Assembly (NCBI RefSeq): GCF_900637195.1
Contig: NZ_LR134356.1
Coordinates: 1,302,001 to 1,366,000, forward strand
Direction: 5' to 3'
From: Mycolicibacterium aurum
GTDB lineage: Bacteria > Actinomycetota > Actinomycetes > Mycobacteriales > Mycobacteriaceae
DNA: 64,000 bases
Shown: piece by piece, positions 17,340-26,382 of the stretch
Numbering within the stretch: the first letter of the stretch is position 1
Layout: every line of letters starts with the position of its first letter
The notes under the pieces: model-generated
Seen by the model: the letters and a program-made list of their open reading frames with translations, nothing else
Databases searched by the model: none
What the model was told of the DNA's origin: nothing
Position numbers and translations under genes: made by a program

Positions 17340-17849
17340 TCAGGAACGCGTGCGCTGATAGTGCCTGCGGGCCTTCATCCTGTTGCCGCAGATTGCCATC
17401 GAACACCAGCGGGCGGTGTTCGGCTTGCTCCGGTCGATCAGGAACAGGTGGCATTCGGTGTTCGCGCACGGGCGGAGGCGGCCGGGGCTGGTGATGCGCA
17501 GTCCGTCCCAGGCCACGACGGCACGCACCGCGCCGCCTGCGGGACCGCCGTCGAGGCGCCACGCCAGGCCGCCGTCTCCCGCGGTCGGGACCAGGCGTGC
17601 CTGCTCGAGGAACGGTTGCAGGGTGGCTGCGGACTCCTCACCCCGGACCACTGTCTGCAGGGCGCCACGCGCCTTGACGAGTGCCGCCCATTCGGTGGCG
17701 GTCGCGGGCACGTTGTGTGCGCGCAGCCAGGTGGCCGCGGTCGCCGGGTCGGGTAGCGCGTCCGTCGGGATGCCGTCGATCACCGGCGTCGTGTTCAACA
17801 GGTCGAGCAGAAAGGCCTCGTCGGCCGCGCTCGTGGCGTACACGTCCAT
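17340..17849 (-). CDS. CGNR zinc-finger (ABATE domain) putative regulator, 169 aa
   Basis: The C-terminus has the CGNR signature LRPCANTECHLFLIDRSK, then ARWCSMAICGNRMKARRHYQ (residues about 125-165), with four cysteines for zinc. The N-terminal part is the ABATE/DUF1470 stress-sensing domain. These proteins are thought to be transcription factors. I chose ATG 17849 because GGAGG lies 6 nt upstream (GGAGGTTAGTTATG). It is divergent from an alpha/beta hydrolase and upstream of the CMD gene. It probably controls both from the 85-bp gap. Confidence 0.88.
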   Translation of the reverse strand: MDVYATSAADEAFLLDLLNTTPVIDGIPTDALPDPATAATWLRAHNVPATATEWAALVKARGALQTVVRGEESAATLQPFLEQARLVPTAGDGGLAWRLDGGPAGGAVRAVVAWDGLRITSPGRLRPCANTECHLFLIDRSKPNTARWCSMAICGNRMKARRHYQRTRS

Positions 17850-17934
17850 AACTAACCTCCAAAGTGCTATTGACAGGTTACACAACCGCGCGTTCAATGG
17901 GGCTAACTGGTAAAAGAACGAATAGGAGTTAGTT
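17850..17934. promoter_or_regulatory. Divergent CGNR/hydrolase promoter with mirrored RBS-start blocks
   Basis: GGAGGTTAGTTATG on the minus strand (ending 17847) and GGAGTTAGTTATG on the plus strand (17925-17937) are near-identical and face outward, forming a long inverted repeat. Between them are TTGACA (17870-17875), GGTTACACAACC and CTAACTGG. The TTGACA has only a weak partner, TTCAAT, 17 nt downstream. Confidence 0.5.
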
Positions 17935-18798
17935 ATGAGCGTTGTCCACCATCGCTACGCCACGGTCGACGGGCGCCAGGTCTTCTACCGCGAGTCCGGC
18001 GATCCCGACGCTCCGGCCGTTGTGTTGCTCCACGGGTTCCCGACCAGCTCGTTCATGTTCCGCAACCTGATCCCCGAACTCACCGATCGGTATCACGTCA
18101 TCGCGCCCGACTATCTCGGCTTCGGCTACTCCGACGCCCCGACCGTCGAGGAGTTCGACTACACCTTCGACGCCCTGGCCGACTCGGTGGCCGGCCTGCT
18201 TGAGCAGCTCGGTGTCACGCGCTATGCCATGTACGTACAGGACTACGGTGCGCCGATCGGGTGGCGGCTGGCGCTGCGCGACCCGCAGGCCGTCACCGCG
18301 ATCATCACCCAGAACGGCAACGGGTACGACGCCGGCTTCGTCCCCGAGGGCTGGCAGGTCGTGTGGAACTACCAGCGCGAGCAGACACCCGAGACGGCGG
18401 CGGCGCTGCGCGAATTCCTCAGCTACGACGCCACGAAGACGCAGTACACCGCCGGTGTGCGCGACCAGAGCGTTGTTAGCCCGGACACCTGGAACCACGA
18501 CTTCGCGCTGCTGTCGCGTCCGGGGAACGACGCCATCCAGCTCAAACTGTTCCTCGACTACGCGAGCAACCCGAAGATCTACCCGGCACTGCACGACTAC
18601 CTGCGCGCCAGCGCCGTCCCCGTGCTGGCGGTGTGGGGCGACAAGGACCCGTTCTTCGGACCCGATGGCGCGCGGGGATTCGCCGACGATGCGGTGAACG
18701 CCGAGATCCATCTCCTCGATGGCGGCCATTTCCTGCTGGAGAGCGACCTCGCCGAGGTGACCGCCCTGATGCGTGACTTCCTGTCCCGCCGCCTCTGA
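17935..18798 (+). CDS. Alpha/beta hydrolase, haloalkane dehalogenase/epoxide hydrolase type, 287 aa
   Basis: The oxyanion motif is LLHGFPTSSFMFRNL. The nucleophile elbow is MYVQDYGAPIGWRLA, which places Asp rather than Ser at the nucleophile position, as in epoxide hydrolases and haloalkane dehalogenases. GDKDPFFGP gives the acid region and DGGHFLLESDLAEV the catalytic His. The chemistry is therefore likely hydrolysis through a covalent alkyl-enzyme ester. GGAG lies 6 nt before ATG 17935. It is transcribed away from the CGNR regulator, which may sense its substrate. Confidence 0.88.
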   Translation: MSVVHHRYATVDGRQVFYRESGDPDAPAVVLLHGFPTSSFMFRNLIPELTDRYHVIAPDYLGFGYSDAPTVEEFDYTFDALADSVAGLLEQLGVTRYAMYVQDYGAPIGWRLALRDPQAVTAIITQNGNGYDAGFVPEGWQVVWNYQREQTPETAAALREFLSYDATKTQYTAGVRDQSVVSPDTWNHDFALLSRPGNDAIQLKLFLDYASNPKIYPALHDYLRASAVPVLAVWGDKDPFFGPDGARGFADDAVNAEIHLLDGGHFLLESDLAEVTALMRDFLSRRL

Positions 18799-18832
18799 GT
18801 TCAACTCGGCGCCCGATGGGTAGAAAGGGCGG

Positions 18833-20032
18833 GTGAACCAAAAGACGCTGGATGCTCCCAGTCGCGGGTCGATCTTCAGCGCACACCTGCGGTCGAGCGC
18901 GGTGGTGTCTCTGCAACTCGTCGCGGTGGCCGCGGTGCTCTGGGGTCTTGCGTGGGTGGTGGGCGAAACCTGGGTGATCGTCCTGCCCGTGGTGCTGGCG
19001 TTGATCGTGTGCACGGTGCTGTGGCCGCCGGTGCGCTGGCTGCTGGGCAAGGGCGTTCCCCCGGCGGCAGCCGCGCTGCTGGTTCTCCTGCTTGGCGTCG
19101 CTGTGATCGCGGGAGTGATCGCCGCGGTGGCGCCCGCGATCGTCGAGCAGTCCACCGAGCTGGCGCAGCAGGCGTCCGCGGGTGTCGTGCAGGTGCGTGA
19201 CTGGCTCGGCGGGCCACCGCTGAATATCAGTGAGGCCCAGCTCAATTCCGCAGTCGCGGAGATCACCGACCGGCTGAACTCCAGCAGCGCGCAGATTGCG
19301 TCCGGCGTGTTCACCGGGGTGGGGGCTGCGACGTCGGCACTCGTCACCCTGTTCACCGCGATCGTGGTGACCTTCTTCCTGCTCAAGGACGGGACCCGCT
19401 TCACCCCGTGGTTGCGACGCACCGTCGGCAACCCGGCTGGTCCACACCTTGCCGAGGTGCTGGAGCGCGTGTGGGCGACCCTCGGCGGATTCATCCGCAC
19501 CCAGGCGCTGGTCAGCCTCGTCGATGCGGTGCTCATCGGCATCGGTCTGGTGGTCGTCGGCGTGCCTCTGGCGTACGCGCTGGCCATCATCACGTTCATC
19601 GGTGGCTTCGTGCCGATCGTCGGTGCGTTCGTTGCCGGGGGACTGGCCGTGCTGATCGCTCTGGTCTCGAACGGCCCCGTCGATGCGCTGATCGTGCTCG
19701 CGATCATTCTGGCTGTGCAGCAGCTCGAGGGCAACGTGCTTCAGCCGTGGCTGCAATCCAAGTCGATGAAGCTGCACGCGGTGATCGTGCTGCTGGCAGT
19801 GACGCTGGGCGCCTCCACTTTCGGCGTCATCGGTGCGTTCCTGGCGGTTCCGGTCGCGGCGACGCTGGCGGTGATCATCCGGTACTACGGCGAGCAGGTG
19901 GCCGAGCGGGCGGGTGAGGATCCGCCACCCGAGGACGACGACGATGCCTCCGACAAGGAGGACGCTGACGCGGACGAGACCGCCCAGGACGAGGACTCGC
20001 CGGTGTCGCCCGATCGTCACCCGGCCACCTGA
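18833..20032 (+). CDS. AI-2E/PerM-family membrane transporter, 399 aa
   Basis: PF01594-type membrane protein with N-terminal helices (VSLQLVAVAAVLWGLAWVVG, TWVIVLPVVLALIVC), a soluble central segment (residues 115-170), and C-terminal helices containing the family motif FIGGFVPIVGAFVAGG. A strongly acidic tail (residues 355-390, EDPPPEDDDDASDKEDADAD) is attached. The family exports small molecules or ions; the substrate here is unknown. GTG start at 18833. Confidence 0.87.
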   Translation: MNQKTLDAPSRGSIFSAHLRSSAVVSLQLVAVAAVLWGLAWVVGETWVIVLPVVLALIVCTVLWPPVRWLLGKGVPPAAAALLVLLLGVAVIAGVIAAVAPAIVEQSTELAQQASAGVVQVRDWLGGPPLNISEAQLNSAVAEITDRLNSSSAQIASGVFTGVGAATSALVTLFTAIVVTFFLLKDGTRFTPWLRRTVGNPAGPHLAEVLERVWATLGGFIRTQALVSLVDAVLIGIGLVVVGVPLAYALAIITFIGGFVPIVGAFVAGGLAVLIALVSNGPVDALIVLAIILAVQQLEGNVLQPWLQSKSMKLHAVIVLLAVTLGASTFGVIGAFLAVPVAATLAVIIRYYGEQVAERAGEDPPPEDDDDASDKEDADADETAQDEDSPVSPDRHPAT

Positions 20033-20041
20033 CGCCAACCG

Positions 20042-20953
20042 TCAGGATCGGGGCGTCGTCGCCTCGCGCACGTCGGCGACGATGAGGTCATACATCCGAC
20101 GGGTCACCGCGACGTCGTCGCTCATGATGTTGTAGCCGTGGTCGACACCCGCGACGTCGTGATGTCGAACCAGCGACCCCGCAGCCTCCAGCTTCGCCGC
20201 GTAGCGCACGCCCTCGTCCTTGAGCCGGTCGTACTCGGTGGTGATGACCACGGCCGGCGCAATGCCGGCGATCCCGTCGGCGTTGGATCCCCACGCCGGC
20301 GAGGCGAGCCGGTGCGTCCGGTGGTCGTGGGACGGGATGTAGGCCGTGTCGAACACCTCGCCCATCCACGGTGTGAGGATGGCGCGGCCGCCCAGCGGCG
20401 AGGTTTTCTGCGCGGTCGGCGTCACCAGATCCAGCGGCGCATAGTGCAGCACCTGCAGCGCGATCTCGGGGTCGCCGTCTTCCAGCGCCATCCGGCTGAC
20501 CGCGGCCGACAGATTGCCGCCCGCGCTCTGGCCGCCGACGCACAGCCGGGTACCGTCCCAGTCCCGGTCCGGGTCGGCTGCCCATCGCAGGACGTCGAGC
20601 AGTTGTTCGGCCGCGGCGGGGAACCGGTGTGCGGGCGCGAGCACGTAGTCGACGTTGACGACGACCACGCCCGCGTGTGCCGCGAGATACCGGCACCACG
20701 GATCGTCCTGGTCGGGGTGGCCGACGACGAAGCCGCCACCGTGGACGTTGACGTACACCGCGGGAGGCTCGGGTGTCGCGGGCGGCCGATAGATCGTCAC
20801 CGGCGCAGGCCCGTGCCGGGTGGCGACGACGTCGGTGCTGACGTCGCCGTCGACGTCCGGAAACCGCACGGCCGGACGTGGCGCGGGGTCGACGAACCGG
20901 GCGAAGAGACGCGCGAGGACGTCGGCGGCGGGTCGCCAGGACAGTATCGACAC
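20042..20953 (-). CDS. HSL-family carboxylesterase/lipase, 303 aa
   Basis: Hormone-sensitive-lipase type alpha/beta hydrolase. The oxyanion HGGGFVVGH lies at about residues 70-78, the nucleophile elbow is VGGQSAGGNLSAAVS, the acid is in TTEYDRLKDEG, and the His is in VAGVDHGYN. Mycobacterial Lip proteins of this type hydrolyse short acyl esters. GTG start at 20953. Only 9 bp separate it from the sdhB stop, so it may be transcribed with the succinate dehydrogenase operon, although no functional tie is known. Confidence 0.88.
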   Translation of the reverse strand: MSILSWRPAADVLARLFARFVDPAPRPAVRFPDVDGDVSTDVVATRHGPAPVTIYRPPATPEPPAVYVNVHGGGFVVGHPDQDDPWCRYLAAHAGVVVVNVDYVLAPAHRFPAAAEQLLDVLRWAADPDRDWDGTRLCVGGQSAGGNLSAAVSRMALEDGDPEIALQVLHYAPLDLVTPTAQKTSPLGGRAILTPWMGEVFDTAYIPSHDHRTHRLASPAWGSNADGIAGIAPAVVITTEYDRLKDEGVRYAAKLEAAGSLVRHHDVAGVDHGYNIMSDDVAVTRRMYDLIVADVREATTPRS

Positions 20954-20962
20954 GCGGAAAAG

Positions 20963-21742
20963 CTAGCGGGCGAACATCAACGCGCGCTTGACCTCTTGGA
21001 TGGCCTTGGTCACCTGGATGCCACGCGGGCAGGACTCGGTGCAGTTGAACGTCGTGCGGCAGCGCCACACACCGTCCTTGTCGTTGAGGATGTCCAGACG
21101 CTCGGCGGCGCCCTCGTCGCGCGAATCGAAGATGAACCGGTGGGCGTTGACGATCGCCGCGGGTCCGAAGTACGAACCCTCGGTCCAGTACACCGGGCAG
21201 CTGGTGGTGCAGCAGGCGCACAGGATGCACTTGGTGGTGTCGTCGTAGCGGGCGCGGTCGGTCTGGCTCTGAATCCGTTCGCGCGTCGGCTGATTGCCGG
21301 ACGTGATCAGGTACGGCTTGATCGCGCGGAACGCGTCGAAGAACGGCTCCATGTCGACGACCAGGTCCTTCTCCACGGGCAGGCCGCGGATCGGCTCGAT
21401 CGTGATGGTGAGCTGCTTGGAGGCGTTCTTCGGCAGCATGTCGCGCATCAGCACCTTGCAGGCCAGCCGGTTGACGCCGTTGATCCGCATCGCATCCGAG
21501 CCGCACACGCCGTGGGCGCAGGACCGGCGGAACGTCAGCGTCCCGTCGATGTACCACTTCACGTAGTGCAGCAGGTTGAGCAGGCGGTCCGACGGCAGAC
21601 ACGGCACGCGGAAGCTCTGCCACCCCGCGGCATCCGGGTCGTCCGGGTTGAAGCGCGCGATCTTCAGCGTCACCATCACTGCGCCCTCGGGAACGGGAGG
21701 CAGCTCGGGGTCCTTGGTCTCGGGCTCGGCGATTGCGGTCAT
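20963..21742 (-). CDS. sdhB: Succinate dehydrogenase iron-sulfur subunit SdhB, 259 aa
   Basis: The N-terminal [2Fe-2S] domain has SCAHGVCGSDAMRINGVNR and the later Cys. The C-terminal ferredoxin domain has KCILCACCTTSCP and CRTTFNCTESCPRGI for the [4Fe-4S] and [3Fe-4S] centres. It passes electrons from FAD in SdhA to quinone at the membrane subunits. It lies one base after the sdhA stop, last in sdhCDAB. The order and the neighbouring cdd-deoA-add identify the second mycobacterial enzyme (Sdh2, Rv3316-Rv3319). Confidence 0.97.
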   Translation of the reverse strand: MTAIAEPETKDPELPPVPEGAVMVTLKIARFNPDDPDAAGWQSFRVPCLPSDRLLNLLHYVKWYIDGTLTFRRSCAHGVCGSDAMRINGVNRLACKVLMRDMLPKNASKQLTITIEPIRGLPVEKDLVVDMEPFFDAFRAIKPYLITSGNQPTRERIQSQTDRARYDDTTKCILCACCTTSCPVYWTEGSYFGPAAIVNAHRFIFDSRDEGAAERLDILNDKDGVWRCRTTFNCTESCPRGIQVTKAIQEVKRALMFAR

Positions 21743-21743
21743 C

Positions 21744-23498
21744 TCAGTACTTCCGTTCCATCGGCTCGTACCGCGTCTGGACTACCGGCTTATAGTCCAA
21801 CCGGATGTCGGAGAGCAGGTCTGTGCCCTCCTTGTAGGCCATGGTGTGGCGCATGTAGTTGGTGTCGTCGCGGTTGGGGTAGTCCTCCCGGGCGTGTCCG
21901 CCGCGAGATTCCTTGCGGTTCAATGCGCCCGCCACGGTGACCTCGGCCAGCTCCAGCAGGAAGCCGAGCTCGATGGCCTCCAATAGATCGCTGTTGTAAC
22001 GCTTTCCCTTGTCTTGCACCGTGATACGGCCGTAACGCTCCTTGAGCTTGTGGATATCGGTGAGCGCCTGCTTCAGCGTCTCCTCGGTGCGGAACACCGC
22101 GGCGTTGTTGTCCATCGACTGCTGCAACGCACCCCGGATGTCGGCGACGCGCTCGTTGCCGTGCTCGGAGAGAATGTCTCCGACCCAGCCGGACACCATG
22201 TCGGCGGGATTGTCCGGCATGTCGACGAAGTCATGTCCCAGTGCGTAGTTCGCGGCGGCGATGCCGGCGCGACGGCCGAAGACGTTGATGTCCAGCAGCG
22301 AGTTGGTGCCCAGCCGGTTGGCGCCGTGCACCGAGACGCAGGCGCACTCACCCGCGGCGTAGAGGCCGGGGACGACGGTGGTGTTGTCCGACAACACCTG
22401 GCCGTTGATGGTCGTGGGGATGCCGCCCATAACGTAGTGGCACGTCGGGTAGACGGGCACGAGCTCCTTGACCGGATCCACCCCCAGATAGGTGCGGGCG
22501 AACTCGGTGATGTCGGGGAGCTTGGCTTCCAGGACGTCGGCGCCGAGGTGGCGCACGTCGATGTAGACGTAGTCCTTGTTGGGCCCCGCGCCGCGGCCTT
22601 CGAGCACTTCCAGCACCATCGAGCGGGCGACGATGTCGCGCGGCGCGAGGTCGACGATCGTGGGCGCATACCGCTCCATGAACCGCTCGCCGTCGCCGTT
22701 GAGCAGGCGGCCACCTTCGCCGCGCACCGCTTCGGAGATGAGGATCCCGAGGCCGGCCAGGCCGGTCGGATGGAACTGGTGAAACTCCATGTCCTCCAGG
22801 GGGAGTCCCTTGCGGAAGATGATCCCGAGGCCGTCGCCGGTCAGCGTGTGCGCGTTGGACGTGGTCTTGTACATGCGGCCGGAGCCGCCGGTGGCGAACA
22901 CGATCGCCTTGGCGTGGAAGACGTGGATGTCTCCGGTCGCGAGTTCGTAGGCGATGACGCCGGTGGCCACCGGGCCCGACGGGGTGTCGGTCATGGCGAT
23001 GTCGAGCGCGTAGTACTCGTTGAAGAACTCGACGTCGTGCTTGACGCAGTTCTGGTACAGGGTCTGCAGGATCATGTGGCCGGTGCGGTCGGCGGCGTAG
23101 CAGGCGCGACGCACCGGCGCCTTGCCGTGGTCGCGGGTGTGCCCGCCGAAGCGGCGCTGGTCGATGCGGCCCTCGGGGGTGCGGTTGAACGGCATCCCCA
23201 TCTTCTCCAGGTCGAGCACCGCGTCGATGGCCTCTTTGGCCATGACCTCCACGGCGTCCTGGTCGGCCAGGTAGTCACCACCCTTGACGGTGTCGAAGGT
23301 GTGCCATTCCCAGTTGTCTTCCTCGACATTGGCCAGGGCGGCGCACATGCCGCCCTGCGCGGCTCCGGTGTGCGACCGGGTCGGGTACAGCTTCGTCAGC
23401 ACCGCGGTGCGGACCCGGGGCCCGGCCTCCACGGCGGCGCGCATGCCGGCACCGCCGGCACCCACGATGACGACGTCGTAGCGATGTTCAACAATCAT
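21744..23498 (-). CDS. sdhA: Succinate dehydrogenase flavoprotein subunit SdhA, 584 aa
   Basis: The FAD dinucleotide fold VVIVGAGGAGMRAAVEAG is at residues 9-26. TRSHTGAAQGGMCAAL carries the His that links FAD covalently, HQFHPTGLAGLG belongs to the active site, and GANRLGTNSLLDINVFGRRA is the C-terminal FAD contact. Length is normal (about 585). Oxidises succinate to fumarate in the citric acid cycle. ATG 23498 follows the sdhD stop by 13 bp. Confidence 0.97.
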   Translation of the reverse strand: MIVEHRYDVVIVGAGGAGMRAAVEAGPRVRTAVLTKLYPTRSHTGAAQGGMCAALANVEEDNWEWHTFDTVKGGDYLADQDAVEVMAKEAIDAVLDLEKMGMPFNRTPEGRIDQRRFGGHTRDHGKAPVRRACYAADRTGHMILQTLYQNCVKHDVEFFNEYYALDIAMTDTPSGPVATGVIAYELATGDIHVFHAKAIVFATGGSGRMYKTTSNAHTLTGDGLGIIFRKGLPLEDMEFHQFHPTGLAGLGILISEAVRGEGGRLLNGDGERFMERYAPTIVDLAPRDIVARSMVLEVLEGRGAGPNKDYVYIDVRHLGADVLEAKLPDITEFARTYLGVDPVKELVPVYPTCHYVMGGIPTTINGQVLSDNTTVVPGLYAAGECACVSVHGANRLGTNSLLDINVFGRRAGIAAANYALGHDFVDMPDNPADMVSGWVGDILSEHGNERVADIRGALQQSMDNNAAVFRTEETLKQALTDIHKLKERYGRITVQDKGKRYNSDLLEAIELGFLLELAEVTVAGALNRKESRGGHAREDYPNRDDTNYMRHTMAYKEGTDLLSDIRLDYKPVVQTRYEPMERKY

Positions 23499-23511
23499 CA
23501 GTAGCTCCCGA

Positions 23512-24000
23512 TCAGGAAATTGTCGCGTCGAACGTCAGCAGCACATAGGTTCCGAGCACCAGCGTGAAAGCCATCGACAGCGCCAGCAGAGTGTTGAGCC
23601 AGAACTTCGTGGAGTCCTTGCGGGTGTAGTCGGCGATGATGGTGCGCATGCCGTTGCCGCCGTGCAGCTGAGCCAGCCACAGCAGCAGCAGATCCCAGGT
23701 CTGCCAGAACGGCGAGGACCACCGCTCGGCGACGTAGTTGAAGTCGATGCGGTACACGCCGTCTTCCCACATCAGCATGATGAACAGGTGGCCGAGAGCC
23801 AGAAAAACGAGAACCAGGCCCGAGAACCGCATGAACAGCCAGGTGTACTTCTCGAAGTTCGGCATGCCGCCGGAGCGCCGCGGCGCGCGCGGGTTGTCCA
23901 GGCCTGCGGGTCGGTCGTAGTTGCGCTGCATGACGGGAGCCGGCCCGCCGCGATCGCTGATGTGGTCGTAGGGGTTCTCCGACCGTGTCTGTGAACTCAT
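23512..24000 (-). CDS. sdhD: Succinate dehydrogenase membrane subunit SdhD, 162 aa
   Basis: Three membrane helices follow a hydrophilic N-terminus of about 50 residues (YTWLFMRFSGLVLVFLALGH, WDLLLLWLAQLHGGNG, LNTLLALSMAFTLVLGTYV). HGGNGMRTIIADYTRKDS is the conserved quinone/haem-side region. The ATG at 24000 overlaps the sdhC stop as ATGA, so C and D are coupled. With SdhC it anchors SdhAB and reduces menaquinone. Confidence 0.94.
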   Translation of the reverse strand: MSSQTRSENPYDHISDRGGPAPVMQRNYDRPAGLDNPRAPRRSGGMPNFEKYTWLFMRFSGLVLVFLALGHLFIMLMWEDGVYRIDFNYVAERWSSPFWQTWDLLLLWLAQLHGGNGMRTIIADYTRKDSTKFWLNTLLALSMAFTLVLGTYVLLTFDATIS

Positions 24001-24425
24001 AGGAACCGCTCCGCCATGTGCATGCCGATGACACCGAGTGAGGCGATGAACAGGGCGATGAACAGTCCTGCGATCACCCAGAGCATCTTGCGTTGGTGGC
24101 GCGGACCCTCCGACCAGAAGTCGATCAGGATGATCCGGATGCCGTTGAGTGCGTGGTAGAGAACCGCCGCGACGAGCCCGATCTCCATGAGCCCGATGAT
24201 GGGGCTCTTGTAGGTCTCGATGATCTCGTTGTAGGCCTGCGGGCTTACCCGGACCAGTGCCGTGTCGAGCACGTGGACGAACAGGAAGAAGAAGATCGTC
24301 GCACCCGAGATACGGTGAAGCACCCATGACCACATGCCGGGGTCGCCGCGGTAGAACGTTCGGCGACTCGACGGCTTCGATCGTGGTGCCGGTGTATCGG
24401 TATCGGCTGGTATCGCCGTACTCAT
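23997..24425 (-). CDS. sdhC: Succinate dehydrogenase cytochrome b556 subunit SdhC, 142 aa
   Basis: Three hydrophobic helices are visible, with the SdhC signature MWSWVLHRISGATIFFFLF and VHVLDTALVRVSP (candidate haem-ligand His). The last helix is VIAGLFIALFIASLGVIGMH. I chose ATG 24425 (MSTAIPADTDTP); GGAGGGTCACT lies upstream. First gene of sdhCDAB. The 217-bp upstream region shared with cdd should hold its promoter. Confidence 0.94.
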   Translation of the reverse strand: MSTAIPADTDTPAPRSKPSSRRTFYRGDPGMWSWVLHRISGATIFFFLFVHVLDTALVRVSPQAYNEIIETYKSPIIGLMEIGLVAAVLYHALNGIRIILIDFWSEGPRHQRKMLWVIAGLFIALFIASLGVIGMHMAERFL

Positions 24426-24642
24426 AGTGACCCTCCAACGCCATCGGTGGAGGCTCGGAATTCGGTGCTGATTACCGGACCCCAAACCTCGGGGCGACTC
24501 TAATCCCCTTTGTACTGCTGAACGAACTAGCGTGTGGCGATATGCCCTTGTTGAGCCTCGAAGTTAGGTCTACCTACCCGGGACTTGGGGTCACGGGTGG
24601 AGGAGTTCGGAATGGATTCAGATTCGGCGCGGGTGACCTGAC
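24426..24642. promoter_or_regulatory. Divergent sdhCDAB/cdd intergenic region, 217 bp
   Basis: On the minus strand a TAGAGT box (24502-24497) could be the sdhC -10 element. Toward cdd the sequence has no convincing RBS before the GTG at 24643. GTTAGGTCTACCTACC at 24563-24578 is partly palindromic. No gene or RNA is supported here. Confidence 0.35.
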
Positions 24643-25065
24643 GTGACGGTAGAAATCGACTGGGATATGTTGCGTCGCAAGGCAATTGATGTGTCCGGCC
24701 ATGCCTACGCCCCGTATTCGCGCTTCCGGGTGGGTGCTGCCGCGCTGGTGAATGATGACCGAATCGTCACCGGTTGCAATGTGGAGAATGTCTCATATGG
24801 CCTAGGTCTCTGTGCCGAGTGTGCAGTGGTGTGCGCCCTACATTCCGGCGGCGGCGGGCGGCTGGTTGCACTGTCGTGTGTGGGCCCCGACGGCGAGGTT
24901 CTGATGCCGTGCGGGCGCTGCCGCCAGGTGCTCCTCGAACACGGCGGACCCGAGCTCCTGATCGACCATCCGCGGGGCCCGCGGGCACTGCGGGAGCTGC
25001 TTCCCGACGCGTTCGGGCCAGAGGACCTCGCGCGCACCGAGAATGCGGGCGGGCAGACACCGTGA
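24643..25065 (+). CDS. cdd: Cytidine deaminase, 140 aa
   Basis: Tetrameric-type enzyme. The zinc and catalytic signature is CAECAVVCAL (Cys ligand with Glu as proton shuttle) at about residue 57, with PCGRCRQVLLEH supplying the other two Cys ligands. GCNVENVSYG binds substrate. It deaminates cytidine and deoxycytidine to uridine forms. GTG start at 24643; the stop overlaps the deoA start (GTGA). First gene of a nucleoside salvage operon as in M. tuberculosis Rv3315c-Rv3313c. Confidence 0.96.
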   Translation: MTVEIDWDMLRRKAIDVSGHAYAPYSRFRVGAAALVNDDRIVTGCNVENVSYGLGLCAECAVVCALHSGGGGRLVALSCVGPDGEVLMPCGRCRQVLLEHGGPELLIDHPRGPRALRELLPDAFGPEDLARTENAGGQTP

Positions 25066-26372
25066 CCGAGTTCACTTTCGACGCCCCGACCGTCATCCGG
25101 ACCAAGCGTGACGGCGGGGTGCTTTCCGATGCCGCGATCGACTGGGTGATCGAGGCTTATACGCACGGCCGCGTCGCCGACGCGCAGATGTCGGCGCTGT
25201 TGATGGCGATCTTCCTGCGCGGCATGTCCAACGCCGAGATCGCCAGGTGGACAGCCGCAATGATCGCCTCAGGGGAGCGGCTCGACTTCTCCGACCTGCG
25301 TCGCGCGGGCAAGCCGCTGCGGCTGGTCGACAAGCACTCGACCGGCGGGGTCGGGGACAAGATCACCATCCCGCTGGTGCCCGTTGTGATGGCGTGCGGC
25401 GGTGCGGTGCCGCAGGCGGCCGGTCGCGGGCTGGGCCACACCGGCGGCACTCTGGACAAATTGGAGTCCATCCCCGGATTCACCGCCGAGATCCCCAAAG
25501 CCCAGATCCGGCAACAACTGTGCGATCTGGGCGCGGCGATCTTCGCGGCCGGGGAACTCGCGCCTGCCGACCGCAAGATCTATGCGCTGCGCGACGTCAC
25601 CGCCACCACGGAATCGCTGCCGCTGATCGCCAGCTCGGTGATGAGCAAGAAGATCGCCGAGGGCACCCACGCTCTGGTGCTGGACTCGAAGGTCGGCTCC
25701 GGGGCGTTCCTCGACACCGAGGCCGAGTCTCGGGAGCTGGCCCGCACGATGGTCGATCTCGGCACCGAGCACGGCGTGCGCACCCGGGCATTGCTCACCG
25801 ACATGCACACTCCGCTGGGACGCACCGTAGGCAACGCCGTCGAGGTGGTCGAATCCTTGGAGGTGCTCGCCGGCGGCGGCCCCGAGGACGTCGTGGAGCT
25901 GACGCTGGCGCTGGCGCGCGAGATGTGCGACGCCGCCGGCCTGGACGGGGTCGACCCCGCGCAGACGCTTCGCGACGGGACGGCGATGGACCGGTTCCGC
26001 GACCTGGTGGCCGCGCAGGGCGGCGATGTCGCGGCCTTGTCTGCGGACTCACTGCCGTTGGGCGCGTATTCCGAGACCGTCAGCGCCCCTCACGGTGGCA
26101 CGATGGGGGACATCGACGCGATGGCGGTGGGACTGGCGGTATGGCGGCTCGGAGCGGGCCGCTCGGTACCGGGCGAGCAGGTGCAGTTCGGCGCCGGACT
26201 GCGTATCCACCGCCGGCCGGGTGAGCCGGTGGCCGCGGGTGAGCCGTTGTTCACCCTCTACACCGACACCGTCGAGCGCCTCGCGCCCGCGGTGTCCGAG
26301 CTCGACGGTGCCTGGAGTGTCGGAGACCGGGCGCCGGCGACGCGACCGCTGATCATCGATCGCCTCACGTAA
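25062..26372 (+). CDS. deoA: Thymidine/pyrimidine-nucleoside phosphorylase, 436 aa
   Basis: The phosphate-binding signature LVDKHSTGGVGDKITIPLVP is at about residues 80-99, with the glycosyltransferase helical N-domain before it (LLMAIFLRGMSNAEIARWTA) and the KVGSGAFLDT active-site segment. It splits thymidine or deoxyuridine to base and 2-deoxyribose-1-phosphate. GTG 25062 overlaps the cdd stop by 4 bp, so translation is coupled. Confidence 0.96.
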   Translation: MTEFTFDAPTVIRTKRDGGVLSDAAIDWVIEAYTHGRVADAQMSALLMAIFLRGMSNAEIARWTAAMIASGERLDFSDLRRAGKPLRLVDKHSTGGVGDKITIPLVPVVMACGGAVPQAAGRGLGHTGGTLDKLESIPGFTAEIPKAQIRQQLCDLGAAIFAAGELAPADRKIYALRDVTATTESLPLIASSVMSKKIAEGTHALVLDSKVGSGAFLDTEAESRELARTMVDLGTEHGVRTRALLTDMHTPLGRTVGNAVEVVESLEVLAGGGPEDVVELTLALAREMCDAAGLDGVDPAQTLRDGTAMDRFRDLVAAQGGDVAALSADSLPLGAYSETVSAPHGGTMGDIDAMAVGLAVWRLGAGRSVPGEQVQFGAGLRIHRRPGEPVAAGEPLFTLYTDTVERLAPAVSELDGAWSVGDRAPATRPLIIDRLT

Positions 26373-26382
26373 GGAGTGACTC

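Noticed and set aside
24563..24578. Possible IdeR (iron regulator) box before sdhC/cdd
   Set aside because: GTTAGGTCTACCTACC keeps only one half of the TTAGGTTAGGCTAACCTAA consensus, so iron control is not supported.
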